Part shown: positions 15,075 through 23,372 of the stretch, one piece after another
How the letters are laid out: each line of letters starts with the position of its first letter
Position numbering within the stretch: position 1 is the first letter of the stretch
Assembly: GCA_026988815.1 (NCBI GenBank)
Contig: JALSKP010000799.1
Coordinates: 1-33,929 of the forward strand
Reading direction: 5' to 3'
From: Myxococcales bacterium
GTDB lineage: Bacteria; Myxococcota_A; Bradymonadia; Bradymonadales; Bradymonadaceae
Length of the DNA: 33,929 bases
Notes under the pieces: generated by a model
What the model was told of the DNA's origin: nothing
The model's input: the letters and a program-made list of their open reading frames with translations, nothing else
Database searches by the model: none
Position numbers and translations under genes: made by a program

Positions 15075-17714
15075 ATGAACAAAGAAAAAACACCAACAGA
15101 CTTCTGGGAAACACCAAAAGGTTTTAAAATCGCTTTATCAATGACGATAGCGATCGTGGGAATGATCCTTTTTTGGAATATTTCCAAGATTGGAATCTGG
15201 GAACCTTGGGAGGCAAACGATATCGTGATCGCTGAGGAATACGCGACACGCGGTGAAGCGCCACCCAAAGAAAAGGTAGGCGATAAATCTTGGAATTGGT
15301 CGGTCCCAACAAAAGACAAGACGTCGGTGTCCCGCTCGCTTTTAAAAACAATGCTCCTAAGTCAAACGATTGGGTATTTAGAAGTGAGTGGTCAAAATCT
15401 TGGGACGATTGAATTTCGTTCCAGGGCACCCATCGCCTTTTTAATCTTCCTTATCACCCTTCTGGGGTTCTTTACGCTACGCGGCAATATTGGAAACCTT
15501 GGCGCGATGGTGGCAAGTGTTGCCTTCGCCACGATGCCAGCCATCTATATAGGCTCCCATAATCTGGGGAGCGACATGATGCTTATCGCCTTTAGTACGG
15601 GAAGTTTGCTGCTCTTTTACATGGGTTCGCAAAGTGGAGGGACAAAGAAATGGATCTGGGGCATTGCTTTTGGACTTTTCCTAGCGTTGGCTTTTTTGGA
15701 CCAACGTCTCTTTGGACTCTATCTTCCTCTTTTCGTGATTACCGTGGCCGGCCTAGTCGAACGAATGCTGGAGCCTAAAGGTAAACTAGGAAAACTCGAT
15801 TGGGCGGCGCTCGCACTCGGCGCGCTTGGTCTGATAGCGATTGTACTTTGGAACTTTAATACTGTGCCTGATAAGGAAAACGCAACCTTTTTGCCGCATA
15901 TTTTGCAGTGGTCGGCGCTTATGAGTCCGATTGTTGTCATGGTAGTGGCTACCTTTTTGGCGAGATCGACCTGGGTGGGAAAGACGCTTTTTTCGATTCC
16001 CTTTTTGGTTTCTTTTACGCTTCCTGTGGCGGCCATTGTTTTGGTGTCCTCAGCATATGGTGACGCGAATCCGGTTCTGCTTAAAGAAGGCGTTATTTTC
16101 GGAAAAATCCCTCTTCTTACCTTTCTTTTGGAAAACCAGATTTTTGACAAAAGCGTGATTCGTTCCCATGTTAGTTTTGATATTTGGATTCGTCAGATCG
16201 GATTTTCGATGCTTCCCTGGGCGGGCCTTGCACCTCTAGGTTTTGCTTTCCTGGGCAAGAACGACATGGGGAGTAAATCGCCTTTTCGACGATTTGCTTT
16301 GGTTTGGATCCTTGTCACTTTTGTTTGGACGGCTTTTGCTTCGGGATATAATCACTATTTTTTCTCCGCATATTTCCCCATCGCATTTGGTATCGGCGGC
16401 GCATTTAGCTCCGAAAGTTTTTGGAAAGAATTAAAGAAAGATCCTTTAACCAAACTTGGTATCGGCGTGTTTGCGATCGCTATCGTGATGATGTTGGGCA
16501 AAGACATTGAACGTTTTCCGACGCGATTTATCGAGGCTTATGTGGCGATGACCGACAACGTCGATCTGGCCAAAGAGTTCTCTTTTGGAAAAATACAAAA
16601 GGTCCTTAAATATCTTTGGATGGTGACTTTAGGGCTCTTCTTTTTCGGTTGGATTTCCTTCTCGTTTTTAAGTTTAGGCGCGTTCAAATCTCCCAAGAAA
16701 TTTTTAAAGGAACTCTTTTCCGATGACAATTCTTTGGCGGATCACCTCAAGAAAAAAGAGGATTTTTTGGCGAGTGGGCAACTCGGGAAATTTGCCTCCT
16801 TCTTTGAAAAGCCACGTACCTTCGTGCTTGTTCTTGTCGCTCTTTTTTCGCTTTCCGCGTTTATCATTCTTACGGTTTTTATTCCGAAGTTGACTTTGAA
16901 TCTTTCACAACGTGGCGTTTTTGAAACCTATACGAAACTCGCTCAGCAGGATGAGGCGATTTTTAAATACCAAGTTTCGGGAAAAGAGAATTCTGTCTAT
17001 TTGGGCGACATCGAAACGATTCGTGGGAGTTCGAAATTTCTCAAACGATACGAGGAAAAAGAGCGTATGTTTGCCGTTATTCCACGTTCGAAATTAGCGG
17101 CCGTGAACCGAGATATACGACGAAAAAACAAAACCAATATTCCTGTTTTGGATGCCCGATCGAGTCGGTTGGTTCTTGTGAGTAACCAATTGAAAGAGGG
17201 CGAAAAAGACGAAAACTTCATCGCCGATCTCATCGTCGAAGGGGAGCCCAAACCCGAGTATTCGCTCGCCAAAGACATTGACGGAAAGAAAACCTTTCCA
17301 GTCTTTGACGGACAAATAGAAATGCTGGGGTACGATCTGGATCGCCCTGCGGGGAAAGACGGACTGGTAAGTTATGCCTGGGGTGAACAAGCGGTGTTTA
17401 CCTACTATTTTAGGGTTCTAAAACGCATGCCCAGCAACCAGAAAATCTTTCTCCATGTCGATCACCCTGGGGTTAGAATCAACGGCGATCATGTTCCCAA
17501 TGAAGGTATTTTCCCAACGAATTATTGGATGAAAGGAGACGTTGTTAAGTCCGTTCATTCTTTGGAAATTGAATCCTACTCCACCCCCGGGAAATACTCC
17601 GTTCATTTTGGGTTCTTCCTTGGATCCAAACGTGCCAAAGTTAGTCCCAAAGGTCTTCAAGACGGGCACAACCGAGTCGACTTAGGTTATATTCGTGTTC
17701 GATCAAGTTTCTAA
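15075..17714 (+). CDS. GT-C type membrane glycosyltransferase (PMT/ArnT-like), with C-terminal beta domain
   Basis: An 879-aa polytopic protein. After the first membrane helix (~20-40) comes the periplasmic motif GIWEPWEANDIVIAEEY, matching the acidic D/E-containing first loop of ArnT/PMT (GT39/GT83-like) enzymes that take sugars from polyprenyl phosphate carriers. Many hydrophobic helices follow up to about residue 465, then two more near ~515-535 and ~580-605. Residues ~620-879 are soluble and probably periplasmic. The last ~110 residues (TYYFRVLKRMPSN, FLHVDHPGVRINGD, FPTNYWMKGDVV, PGKYSVHFGFFLG) form a beta-sandwich pattern seen at the end of many large GT-C proteins. Acceptor and sugar are unknown. 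No glycan cluster surrounds it. The ATG at 15075 has GGCGG about 6 nt upstream. Confidence 0.8.
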   Translation: MNKEKTPTDFWETPKGFKIALSMTIAIVGMILFWNISKIGIWEPWEANDIVIAEEYATRGEAPPKEKVGDKSWNWSVPTKDKTSVSRSLLKTMLLSQTIGYLEVSGQNLGTIEFRSRAPIAFLIFLITLLGFFTLRGNIGNLGAMVASVAFATMPAIYIGSHNLGSDMMLIAFSTGSLLLFYMGSQSGGTKKWIWGIAFGLFLALAFLDQRLFGLYLPLFVITVAGLVERMLEPKGKLGKLDWAALALGALGLIAIVLWNFNTVPDKENATFLPHILQWSALMSPIVVMVVATFLARSTWVGKTLFSIPFLVSFTLPVAAIVLVSSAYGDANPVLLKEGVIFGKIPLLTFLLENQIFDKSVIRSHVSFDIWIRQIGFSMLPWAGLAPLGFAFLGKNDMGSKSPFRRFALVWILVTFVWTAFASGYNHYFFSAYFPIAFGIGGAFSSESFWKELKKDPLTKLGIGVFAIAIVMMLGKDIERFPTRFIEAYVAMTDNVDLAKEFSFGKIQKVLKYLWMVTLGLFFFGWISFSFLSLGAFKSPKKFLKELFSDDNSLADHLKKKEDFLASGQLGKFASFFEKPRTFVLVLVALFSLSAFIILTVFIPKLTLNLSQRGVFETYTKLAQQDEAIFKYQVSGKENSVYLGDIETIRGSSKFLKRYEEKERMFAVIPRSKLAAVNRDIRRKNKTNIPVLDARSSRLVLVSNQLKEGEKDENFIADLIVEGEPKPEYSLAKDIDGKKTFPVFDGQIEMLGYDLDRPAGKDGLVSYAWGEQAVFTYYFRVLKRMPSNQKIFLHVDHPGVRINGDHVPNEGIFPTNYWMKGDVVKSVHSLEIESYSTPGKYSVHFGFFLGSKRAKVSPKGLQDGHNRVDLGYIRVRSSF

Positions 17715-17733
17715 ATCCTAAGCTTGAAATAGG

Positions 17734-18471
17734 TTACTCTTCTTTTTTTTTTGGCGCCCAAAAAATACTAAGATCGATGGCCTTGCTTGGCTTATCTCCG
17801 ATTCGATTTTCGATCTTCGAGAGGCTTTCAAAGATCGATTCGTAGAGTTCAGCTAACATCTCGTCGCCGCCTTCGACCGGGATACGTAGCGTTAAAGTAC
17901 GCGCAAAAGCGCTTTTATTATCCTTCACAAAACGTTGGAGAATGACCGAGTAGAAGGTGTCCACAAGGTGGTTGAGCCCATCGATTCTCGAGAGAAAACC
18001 ATCTTCATATAGGCGAGCCTCCTTTCGGGATAGTTCAAATAATTCCTTTCCTATACCTCGGCCTTGTAGGGGTTTGGTGGATTGAATCCGCTTTTGTTGG
18101 ACGAGCTGATCGATGGCCTCATTTATTTCGCTCACCTCGTATTCGGATCCCAACAATTGCTGCACACGTTTTCGAGAAATGGGTTCCCCCCAAACCAAGT
18201 ATTCGATACGACGTGGAAGTCCAAAGTCATGCTCCGCGAGGAGGAAGTTTTTCCTCAACTTTTCAGAGAGCTGAGAGGTTTTTCGAGAACCGATTTTAAG
18301 ATGTTTGGCAATTTCCTTTAGCGTTCTGCCTTTTTGTCGAAGCGTATGAAAATGCGCCGTTTCCAACCAATGTTTGGTGTCTTTTAAACTCAACTCAAAT
18401 TCATTTGCCATTTTTGCGGGTAACATCATGAGCGAGAAAACGATGCGATTTTTTCTTTCTGATTGATTCAC
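17734..18471 (-). CDS. Predicted helix-turn-helix regulator (245 aa)
   Basis: Two winged-helix-like segments are visible: residues ~45-72 (GRTLKEIAKHLKIGSRKTSQ, a standard HTH) and ~92-125 (EPISRKRVQQLLGSEYEVSE followed by an INEAIDQLVQQKRI recognition-like helix). The C-terminal ~120 residues are helical and end in a basic tail. No ligand domain is recognised. The start is a GTG at 18471, chosen because GAG sits 7 nt upstream and the overlapping ATG is followed at once by a stop. It is convergent with the glycosyltransferase gene, with 19 bp between the stops; a T-rich stretch follows the plus-strand stop. Confidence 0.7.
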   Translation of the reverse strand: MNQSERKNRIVFSLMMLPAKMANEFELSLKDTKHWLETAHFHTLRQKGRTLKEIAKHLKIGSRKTSQLSEKLRKNFLLAEHDFGLPRRIEYLVWGEPISRKRVQQLLGSEYEVSEINEAIDQLVQQKRIQSTKPLQGRGIGKELFELSRKEARLYEDGFLSRIDGLNHLVDTFYSVILQRFVKDNKSAFARTLTLRIPVEGGDEMLAELYESIFESLSKIENRIGDKPSKAIDLSIFWAPKKKEE

Positions 18472-18576
18472 ATTTAACTCTTTGATGATGATTTATCTTA
18501 GCGTTCTTTCCTCGCAAAGTACAAAACGATTCCTAGCTCGTGATTTCGTTGTAGGGTTTACAATGAGCGTCCTATC

Positions 18577-19389
18577 TTACAGACCCAAAAGTGGATTTGC
18601 GCAGTCCACCCTCATGTCACAAATTGTCGTCCCGTCCGTCGCGTTATTGGAAATTCCCACGCATTCGACAAGCGCAGTATAGTCTTCTGTAGTAGCCGAG
18701 TTTACGAAGTTATCGCAGGTCATTCGAAGGCTTTCGCGATCGGCCTCATCAATACATGTTTGTTTTGGACTCACCAAGTTATCGCAGGTGGAAAGGCGAC
18801 CGCCGCGTTGAGAAAAGCATTCGTCATTGTATTCGTGGCAAACCCGAAGGTGAGCACCCATGCAACTCGAGATCTCGACGCAAAAATCGCCATCTCCGAG
18901 TTGGGAATTGTTGCTTTGGGACAGGCAGTCATTTACCGCTGCCCAATCTTTATTTGCCGCGCCGATCGCCGCCGCTTCACACGCCTCCTTTAGCGCAAGT
19001 TGCTCGGCCTCGCTTAAACACAAAGTCTCAAGCGCGAGCACATTACAATCCGCCTGGCGCGCCGCCGAAACCGTGATGGGAGAGCAAAAATCGGAAGTCG
19101 AGTCTTCGCAAGTTAGCAGACCCCCGTCTTGGATTACACCAAGCTGCTCGGGACTTAAGTCAGGATTTTCGCTACAAACCGCGCCTTCCTCGAACTCGAA
19201 AAAATAGGGCGTTCCTTCTGGGCATAAAAAACCGGTTTCTTGGATCGGAAAACGAAACGAACACACATTAATGCGTTCACCCTCGCTCCCTTTCTCTGCG
19301 CATCCCTCGTTTGAGCTCTCGTCCGCTTTCGTTTCTCCACAAGAAACCAACCCAAACCATCCTAATAGCAACATCATTCGTAATATCAT
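18577..19389 (-). CDS. Cysteine-rich lipoprotein with a duplicated six-cysteine module
   Basis: The N-terminus MILRMMLLLGWFGLVSC is a type II signal peptide with the lipobox LVSC; Cys17 would be lipidated and the protein exposed in the envelope. I chose the ATG at 19389 because AGG is 8 nt upstream; the ATG at 19395 is too close to it. The mature part has 20 cysteines, an even number that fits extensive disulfides. Residues 115-176 and 202-263 are two copies of one module: cysteine spacings 8-12-17-14-5 and 9-12-17-13-5. Both copies share an EA(D/E)-rich helix after the second Cys and a SNN after the fourth. The N-terminal third (C30 to C102) is a separate cysteine-rich segment. No named domain is recognised. 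Confidence 0.82.
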   Translation of the reverse strand: MILRMMLLLGWFGLVSCGETKADESSNEGCAEKGSEGERINVCSFRFPIQETGFLCPEGTPYFFEFEEGAVCSENPDLSPEQLGVIQDGGLLTCEDSTSDFCSPITVSAARQADCNVLALETLCLSEAEQLALKEACEAAAIGAANKDWAAVNDCLSQSNNSQLGDGDFCVEISSCMGAHLRVCHEYNDECFSQRGGRLSTCDNLVSPKQTCIDEADRESLRMTCDNFVNSATTEDYTALVECVGISNNATDGTTICDMRVDCANPLLGL

Positions 19390-19537
19390 CGTCATTTCCT
19401 ACGCTAGTAATAGATTGAGTGTGAATGTATTGCATTTTTATGCAACAGTTTTATCGAATTATTTAAACATGATAGAAAGATGTTGGTCGAACCCAAACTT
19501 CTATGGGATGCTTCAGGTCATCGAAACGAGAAATTGA

Positions 19538-21526
19538 ATGGAAAAACCAGTTCTTCAAAGATTGATTCTTGTCCTGATTTCGGCAGTAGTTTTACTAATT
19601 CTACTCCTTATCATGAGTTTTCTTCCGATTCCGGTAGCCGTACAAGCGACGCTTTCGGCGGTGATCGGGATGGGGACGATGTTTCTATTATACGAGAGCG
19701 CTCGCTTTTTTGAGGGCTCGACCGACAATAACACTCTCGAATCGGTTGAAGTTGCTCGGCCCTTGATTTCCTCACAGGTTGTCCAAGCACCGCCGCAGAT
19801 CGGTGGAAGTTCTTTTGCCAAAGCCCATTTACCTGGTGTGATTCTCAAGGATGTTCGGCTCTCAAAAGTCTGCCTTGATGATGTCAACCTTGAGGGTGCA
19901 GATCTGTCTGGCTCAGACCTCAAGGAGGCGAGTTTAACGAACGCCATATTAAAAAGCGCCAATCTTTCAAGGGCAAATTTTGCGAAAGCAAGGTTAAAGG
20001 GGGCCACGTTAAGTAAAGCTCAGGGAAGCCAAAGTTTTTTTGATGAGGCTTCTTTAGAGGGCGCGAATTTTAGTTATGGAAATTTTAGCTCTTCTGGTTT
20101 CAAGGGGGCGAATTTAAAGAATGCGACGATTGAAAGTTCGAATTTTTCAAACTCGGAATTGAATGGCGTTGTGATATCCCATGCGGAGATCAAAAAGACG
20201 AATTTTAGCCAAGCGAAATTGGGAAAGGCCGACTTCCAGAAATCCAACGCTATTGAGTGTAATTTTACGGGCGCAGATCTGTCTTCTTCCCGTTTAGACG
20301 ACGCTCGTTTTGACCAAAGTAATTTTAAAAATGCCACATTAATTGGCAGCCAGGGGACAGGCGTAGGTTTTCAACAATCGCAACTTATCGGAGCGCTACT
20401 GAGTGAATCCAACTTGGAGAATGCGAATTTTCGAGGTGCTGTTTTGGATAACGCTCAACTCAATGATGGGCGATTCCAGTCATGCGATTTTTCGGGTTCG
20501 ACATTTTCTCGCACAAACTTCGAGAATAGTGATCTGAGTCAATCCAATTTTTCGGGGACGGATTTAAGTCAAACCAATCTAGAGGGTGCAACCTTGGTCG
20601 GTTGTAATTTCAAGCAGTGTAAACTTACGAAGTTATCGCTCGCCGAGTTGAGAATTAAAGGTGCTGATTTCCGAGGTGCGACGATTAGTTATTGTGATTT
20701 TAGACGCAGCGATCTTACGAGCGCGCTTCTGGAACGCGCAAATGTAAGTCGTAGCAATCTCTCTGGTGCAAATCTCGCCGGAGCGGATTTGAAAAACGCG
20801 AACTTGTCTCACACGAATTTGGAACATGTAAATTTTACGGGAGCGGATTTACGCGGTGCCAATCTTAGCGACGCGAATTGTAAACATGCAAACTTTAATA
20901 ATGCCTTACTTGAGGGCGCACAACTTGAACGCGGGCAGTTTAGCGATGCTCTTTTTGAGGGTGCCAACTTGAGTCGTGCCAATCTAAGCGGAGCCAATGT
21001 TGAAGACGTTGATTTCAGTAATACCAAGGTCGATCAAATTATTAGAGTAGATGTGAAGGAGAACATTCTTACTTTATGGCCTGAGGGCGTTTCGGCGAAA
21101 CCTGAGGCCATACCGACCTCACCAAATGAACTTCCCCAGCCAGGAATTAATGATGAGATGTCCTCATTACATGGTTTAAGCGAACTCGCCAAACTTGCTG
21201 GATTACCAAAAACGAAAAAATTGGTGGATGATGCCATTCAACATGATCTCTCCGAGGCCAGTGAGGTCGAAGAGGCAAGTTCGACCGAAATGATGTTCAA
21301 AAACAACCAGAAGCCCACTAGAAAACGGCTAGGAACGGTACCTATTACAAGCTCGGACTTAGAGATTATGGAGGATATCACTGATGTTAAGGGTATTCCT
21401 GCGATGAAAACATTGCCTCCACCACTCTTAAAAAAAGACGATGAATCTCCAGATGCATTGAAGCCCGAAGATGCGGTAGATGAGACCTCGGAAATAGAAA
21501 CCAATGATACCAAGGAAGAGAAGTAG
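19538..21526 (+). CDS. Membrane-anchored pentapeptide-repeat protein (662 aa)
   Basis: Two hydrophobic segments at about residues 9-29 and 34-52 anchor the N-terminus in the membrane. From about residue 100 to 500 the sequence is an almost unbroken run of A(D/N)LXX pentapeptide repeats (such as ANLSGANLAGADLKNANLSH), predicted to form a long right-handed quadrilateral beta-helix of about 80 five-residue faces (20 coils). Such helices act as scaffolds or, in Qnr/MfpA, as DNA mimics; here the membrane anchor favours a scaffold. Residues ~500-662 are acidic, Pro/Ser/Glu-rich and probably disordered. The Hsp90-like gene starts 4 bp after the stop, so this gene heads a three-gene operon. The ATG at 19538 has only a weak ribosome site. 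Confidence 0.9.
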   Translation: MEKPVLQRLILVLISAVVLLILLLIMSFLPIPVAVQATLSAVIGMGTMFLLYESARFFEGSTDNNTLESVEVARPLISSQVVQAPPQIGGSSFAKAHLPGVILKDVRLSKVCLDDVNLEGADLSGSDLKEASLTNAILKSANLSRANFAKARLKGATLSKAQGSQSFFDEASLEGANFSYGNFSSSGFKGANLKNATIESSNFSNSELNGVVISHAEIKKTNFSQAKLGKADFQKSNAIECNFTGADLSSSRLDDARFDQSNFKNATLIGSQGTGVGFQQSQLIGALLSESNLENANFRGAVLDNAQLNDGRFQSCDFSGSTFSRTNFENSDLSQSNFSGTDLSQTNLEGATLVGCNFKQCKLTKLSLAELRIKGADFRGATISYCDFRRSDLTSALLERANVSRSNLSGANLAGADLKNANLSHTNLEHVNFTGADLRGANLSDANCKHANFNNALLEGAQLERGQFSDALFEGANLSRANLSGANVEDVDFSNTKVDQIIRVDVKENILTLWPEGVSAKPEAIPTSPNELPQPGINDEMSSLHGLSELAKLAGLPKTKKLVDDAIQHDLSEASEVEEASSTEMMFKNNQKPTRKRLGTVPITSSDLEIMEDITDVKGIPAMKTLPPPLLKKDDESPDALKPEDAVDETSEIETNDTKEEK

Positions 21527-21530
21527 CAAC

Positions 21531-23372
21531 ATGGAACATAAATTCAAAATCAACCTGGGAGGGATGATCGATCTATTAAGTAATCATCTTTACAATAGTC
21601 CAAATGTCTACATTCGAGAATTATTGCAAAATGGGGTCGACGCGATTACCGCAAGAAAGGAATACGAGCCCGATCACGAAGGGTTGATTTCCATCCATGT
21701 TGGTATGGACGAGGAATCTCTGCCGGGAAAAGGCAGGCGAGCGAAGATTGTTTTTCAAGACAATGGCATTGGTCTTAGCGAAGAAGAAACCCACAAATTT
21801 CTCTCCACGATCGGGGAATCTTCAAAGAAGTCCGATGAGTTAGAAAGTAAACGTTCCGACTACATTGGACAATTCGGTATTGGACTCTTGTCCTGTTTTG
21901 TCGTGAGCGATGAAATTGTTGTCATTACAAAATCTGCAAAAACAGCCGACGCCGACGTTGTAGAATGGCGAGGTCGCCACGACGGAACCTATTCTATTCG
22001 TGTGCGCAAAGACGAGACGGTTTCTGCGGGGACGACGGTCTATCTTTTGTCCAAAGAACATTTTGAGGAGTGGTTCGAAGAAGAGCGGGTTATTGAATTG
22101 ACCCAACACTTTGGTGCTCTTCTTCCTTTTCCAGTCGTGGTCGGTAGCGGCGACGACGAGAAAGTAATCAACATCACGCCTCCGTGGAAAACAAAATACG
22201 AAAGCCGTACCGAAGAATGGGACGCCTATATGGCTTTCGGAAAAGACATGTTCGGGCAGGAATTTTTTAGTTGTATTCCCCTGCGTTCAGACATCGGCGA
22301 AGTGGAGGGCATTGCCTACATTCTTTCCTACTCGCCTAATCCGACCGCTACCCGCAAACATCGTGTCTACCTGAAAAACATGTTGCTCTCCGAAACCTCT
22401 GAGAATCTACTACCCAAATGGGCGTTTTTTGTGACCTGTGTGATTAACACAAAAACCCTTCGGCCGACCGCGTCTCGAGATTCATTTTACGAAGACGATA
22501 CCTTGGCCGATACGCGAGATGCGTTGGGTAAGGCCCTCATCGATTACCTCGTAAAGTTAAAAGAAAAAGATCCCGCAAGATTGGAAACGCTGATCAATTT
22601 GCACTATCGGGCCATCAAAGCACTTTGTGTTTACGATGATAATTTTTGTAGGATTTTTGCCGATTGGCTTCCCTTCGAGAGTTCGATGGGACGTATGAGC
22701 CTCGGTGATTTTCGCGAAGAAAACGAGGTCATTCGCTACGTGCCGAGCGTGGATGCGTTTAGACAAATTGCCCAAGTAGCGGCCTCCCAATCCATTGGAA
22801 TCATCAATGCTGGGTACAGTTACGATGTTGATATTATCGAAAAATTACCTCGTATCTTCGGCGTGAAAATCGAGCGTGTGGATTCAACAGATCTTTCCGA
22901 TTCTTTTGAGAAACTCAGCGCTGAGGAATCCGTTCAAGCGGAGCGTTTCCTTGCTATAGCTAATCTCGCGCTTTCCGAGTTTCAGTGTAAGGCCGATATT
23001 CAGAAGTTCGAACCAGCAGATCTACCGGCGTTGTTTCTAGCGGGTGAAGATGTCAAATTCATGCGTTCATTACAGAAATCTAGAGAAGTTTCAGATGACC
23101 ATTGGTCCTCTATTTTGGACAATATCGCCGGATCCTCAAAGAGTGATGGCGTCGCTCAATTGTGCTTTAATTACAAGAATCCCTTGGCCCGAAAACTTGC
23201 AGGAATGAACAACAAAGAAGTTCTCAAACTTGCCGTTCATATGCTCTATGTTCAATCCTTGCTGATGGGTCATCATCCGCTGTCCTCAAAAGAAATGACC
23301 TTATTGAACACCGGACTTATTGATCTCATCGAATTGGCCATCGGAGACGATTCAGAAAACTGGTTAAACTAA
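21531..23372 (+). CDS. Hsp90-family ATPase, non-canonical (actinobacterial-type HSP90-like)
   Basis: A 613-aa GHKL ATPase. N-box: Y-I-R-E-L-L-Q-N-G-V-D-A (catalytic Glu30, Asn34, Asp37). G1: DNGIGL with Asp77. Lid-hinge: GQFGIGLLSCFVV (113-125). GTTV at 167-170. In the middle domain, LRPTASRDSF places Arg316 where canonical Hsp90 has its ATP-sensing Arg (LPLNVSRE). The N-terminal wording (NLGGMIDLLSNHLYNSPNVY) and the short total length match the 'HSP90 family protein' group I recall from actinobacteria rather than true HtpG. There is no long charged linker and no C-terminal MEEVD. The start at ATG 21531 is preferred over the upstream in-frame ATG at 21504, which lies inside the previous gene. 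It shares a TAATG overlap with the next gene. Confidence 0.92.
   Translation: MEHKFKINLGGMIDLLSNHLYNSPNVYIRELLQNGVDAITARKEYEPDHEGLISIHVGMDEESLPGKGRRAKIVFQDNGIGLSEEETHKFLSTIGESSKKSDELESKRSDYIGQFGIGLLSCFVVSDEIVVITKSAKTADADVVEWRGRHDGTYSIRVRKDETVSAGTTVYLLSKEHFEEWFEEERVIELTQHFGALLPFPVVVGSGDDEKVINITPPWKTKYESRTEEWDAYMAFGKDMFGQEFFSCIPLRSDIGEVEGIAYILSYSPNPTATRKHRVYLKNMLLSETSENLLPKWAFFVTCVINTKTLRPTASRDSFYEDDTLADTRDALGKALIDYLVKLKEKDPARLETLINLHYRAIKALCVYDDNFCRIFADWLPFESSMGRMSLGDFREENEVIRYVPSVDAFRQIAQVAASQSIGIINAGYSYDVDIIEKLPRIFGVKIERVDSTDLSDSFEKLSAEESVQAERFLAIANLALSEFQCKADIQKFEPADLPALFLAGEDVKFMRSLQKSREVSDDHWSSILDNIAGSSKSDGVAQLCFNYKNPLARKLAGMNNKEVLKLAVHMLYVQSLLMGHHPLSSKEMTLLNTGLIDLIELAIGDDSENWLN

Noticed and set aside
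15719-16150. 143-codon minus-strand ORF inside the glycosyltransferase gene
   Set aside because: It is an antisense shadow with no ribosome site and no protein character; the plus-strand frame has clear membrane-helix and motif content.
19555-21027. Several minus-strand ORFs antisense to the pentapeptide repeats
   Set aside because: The repeats' GC-rich codons leave few stops on the opposite strand. The predicted products are repetitive, with no ribosome sites.
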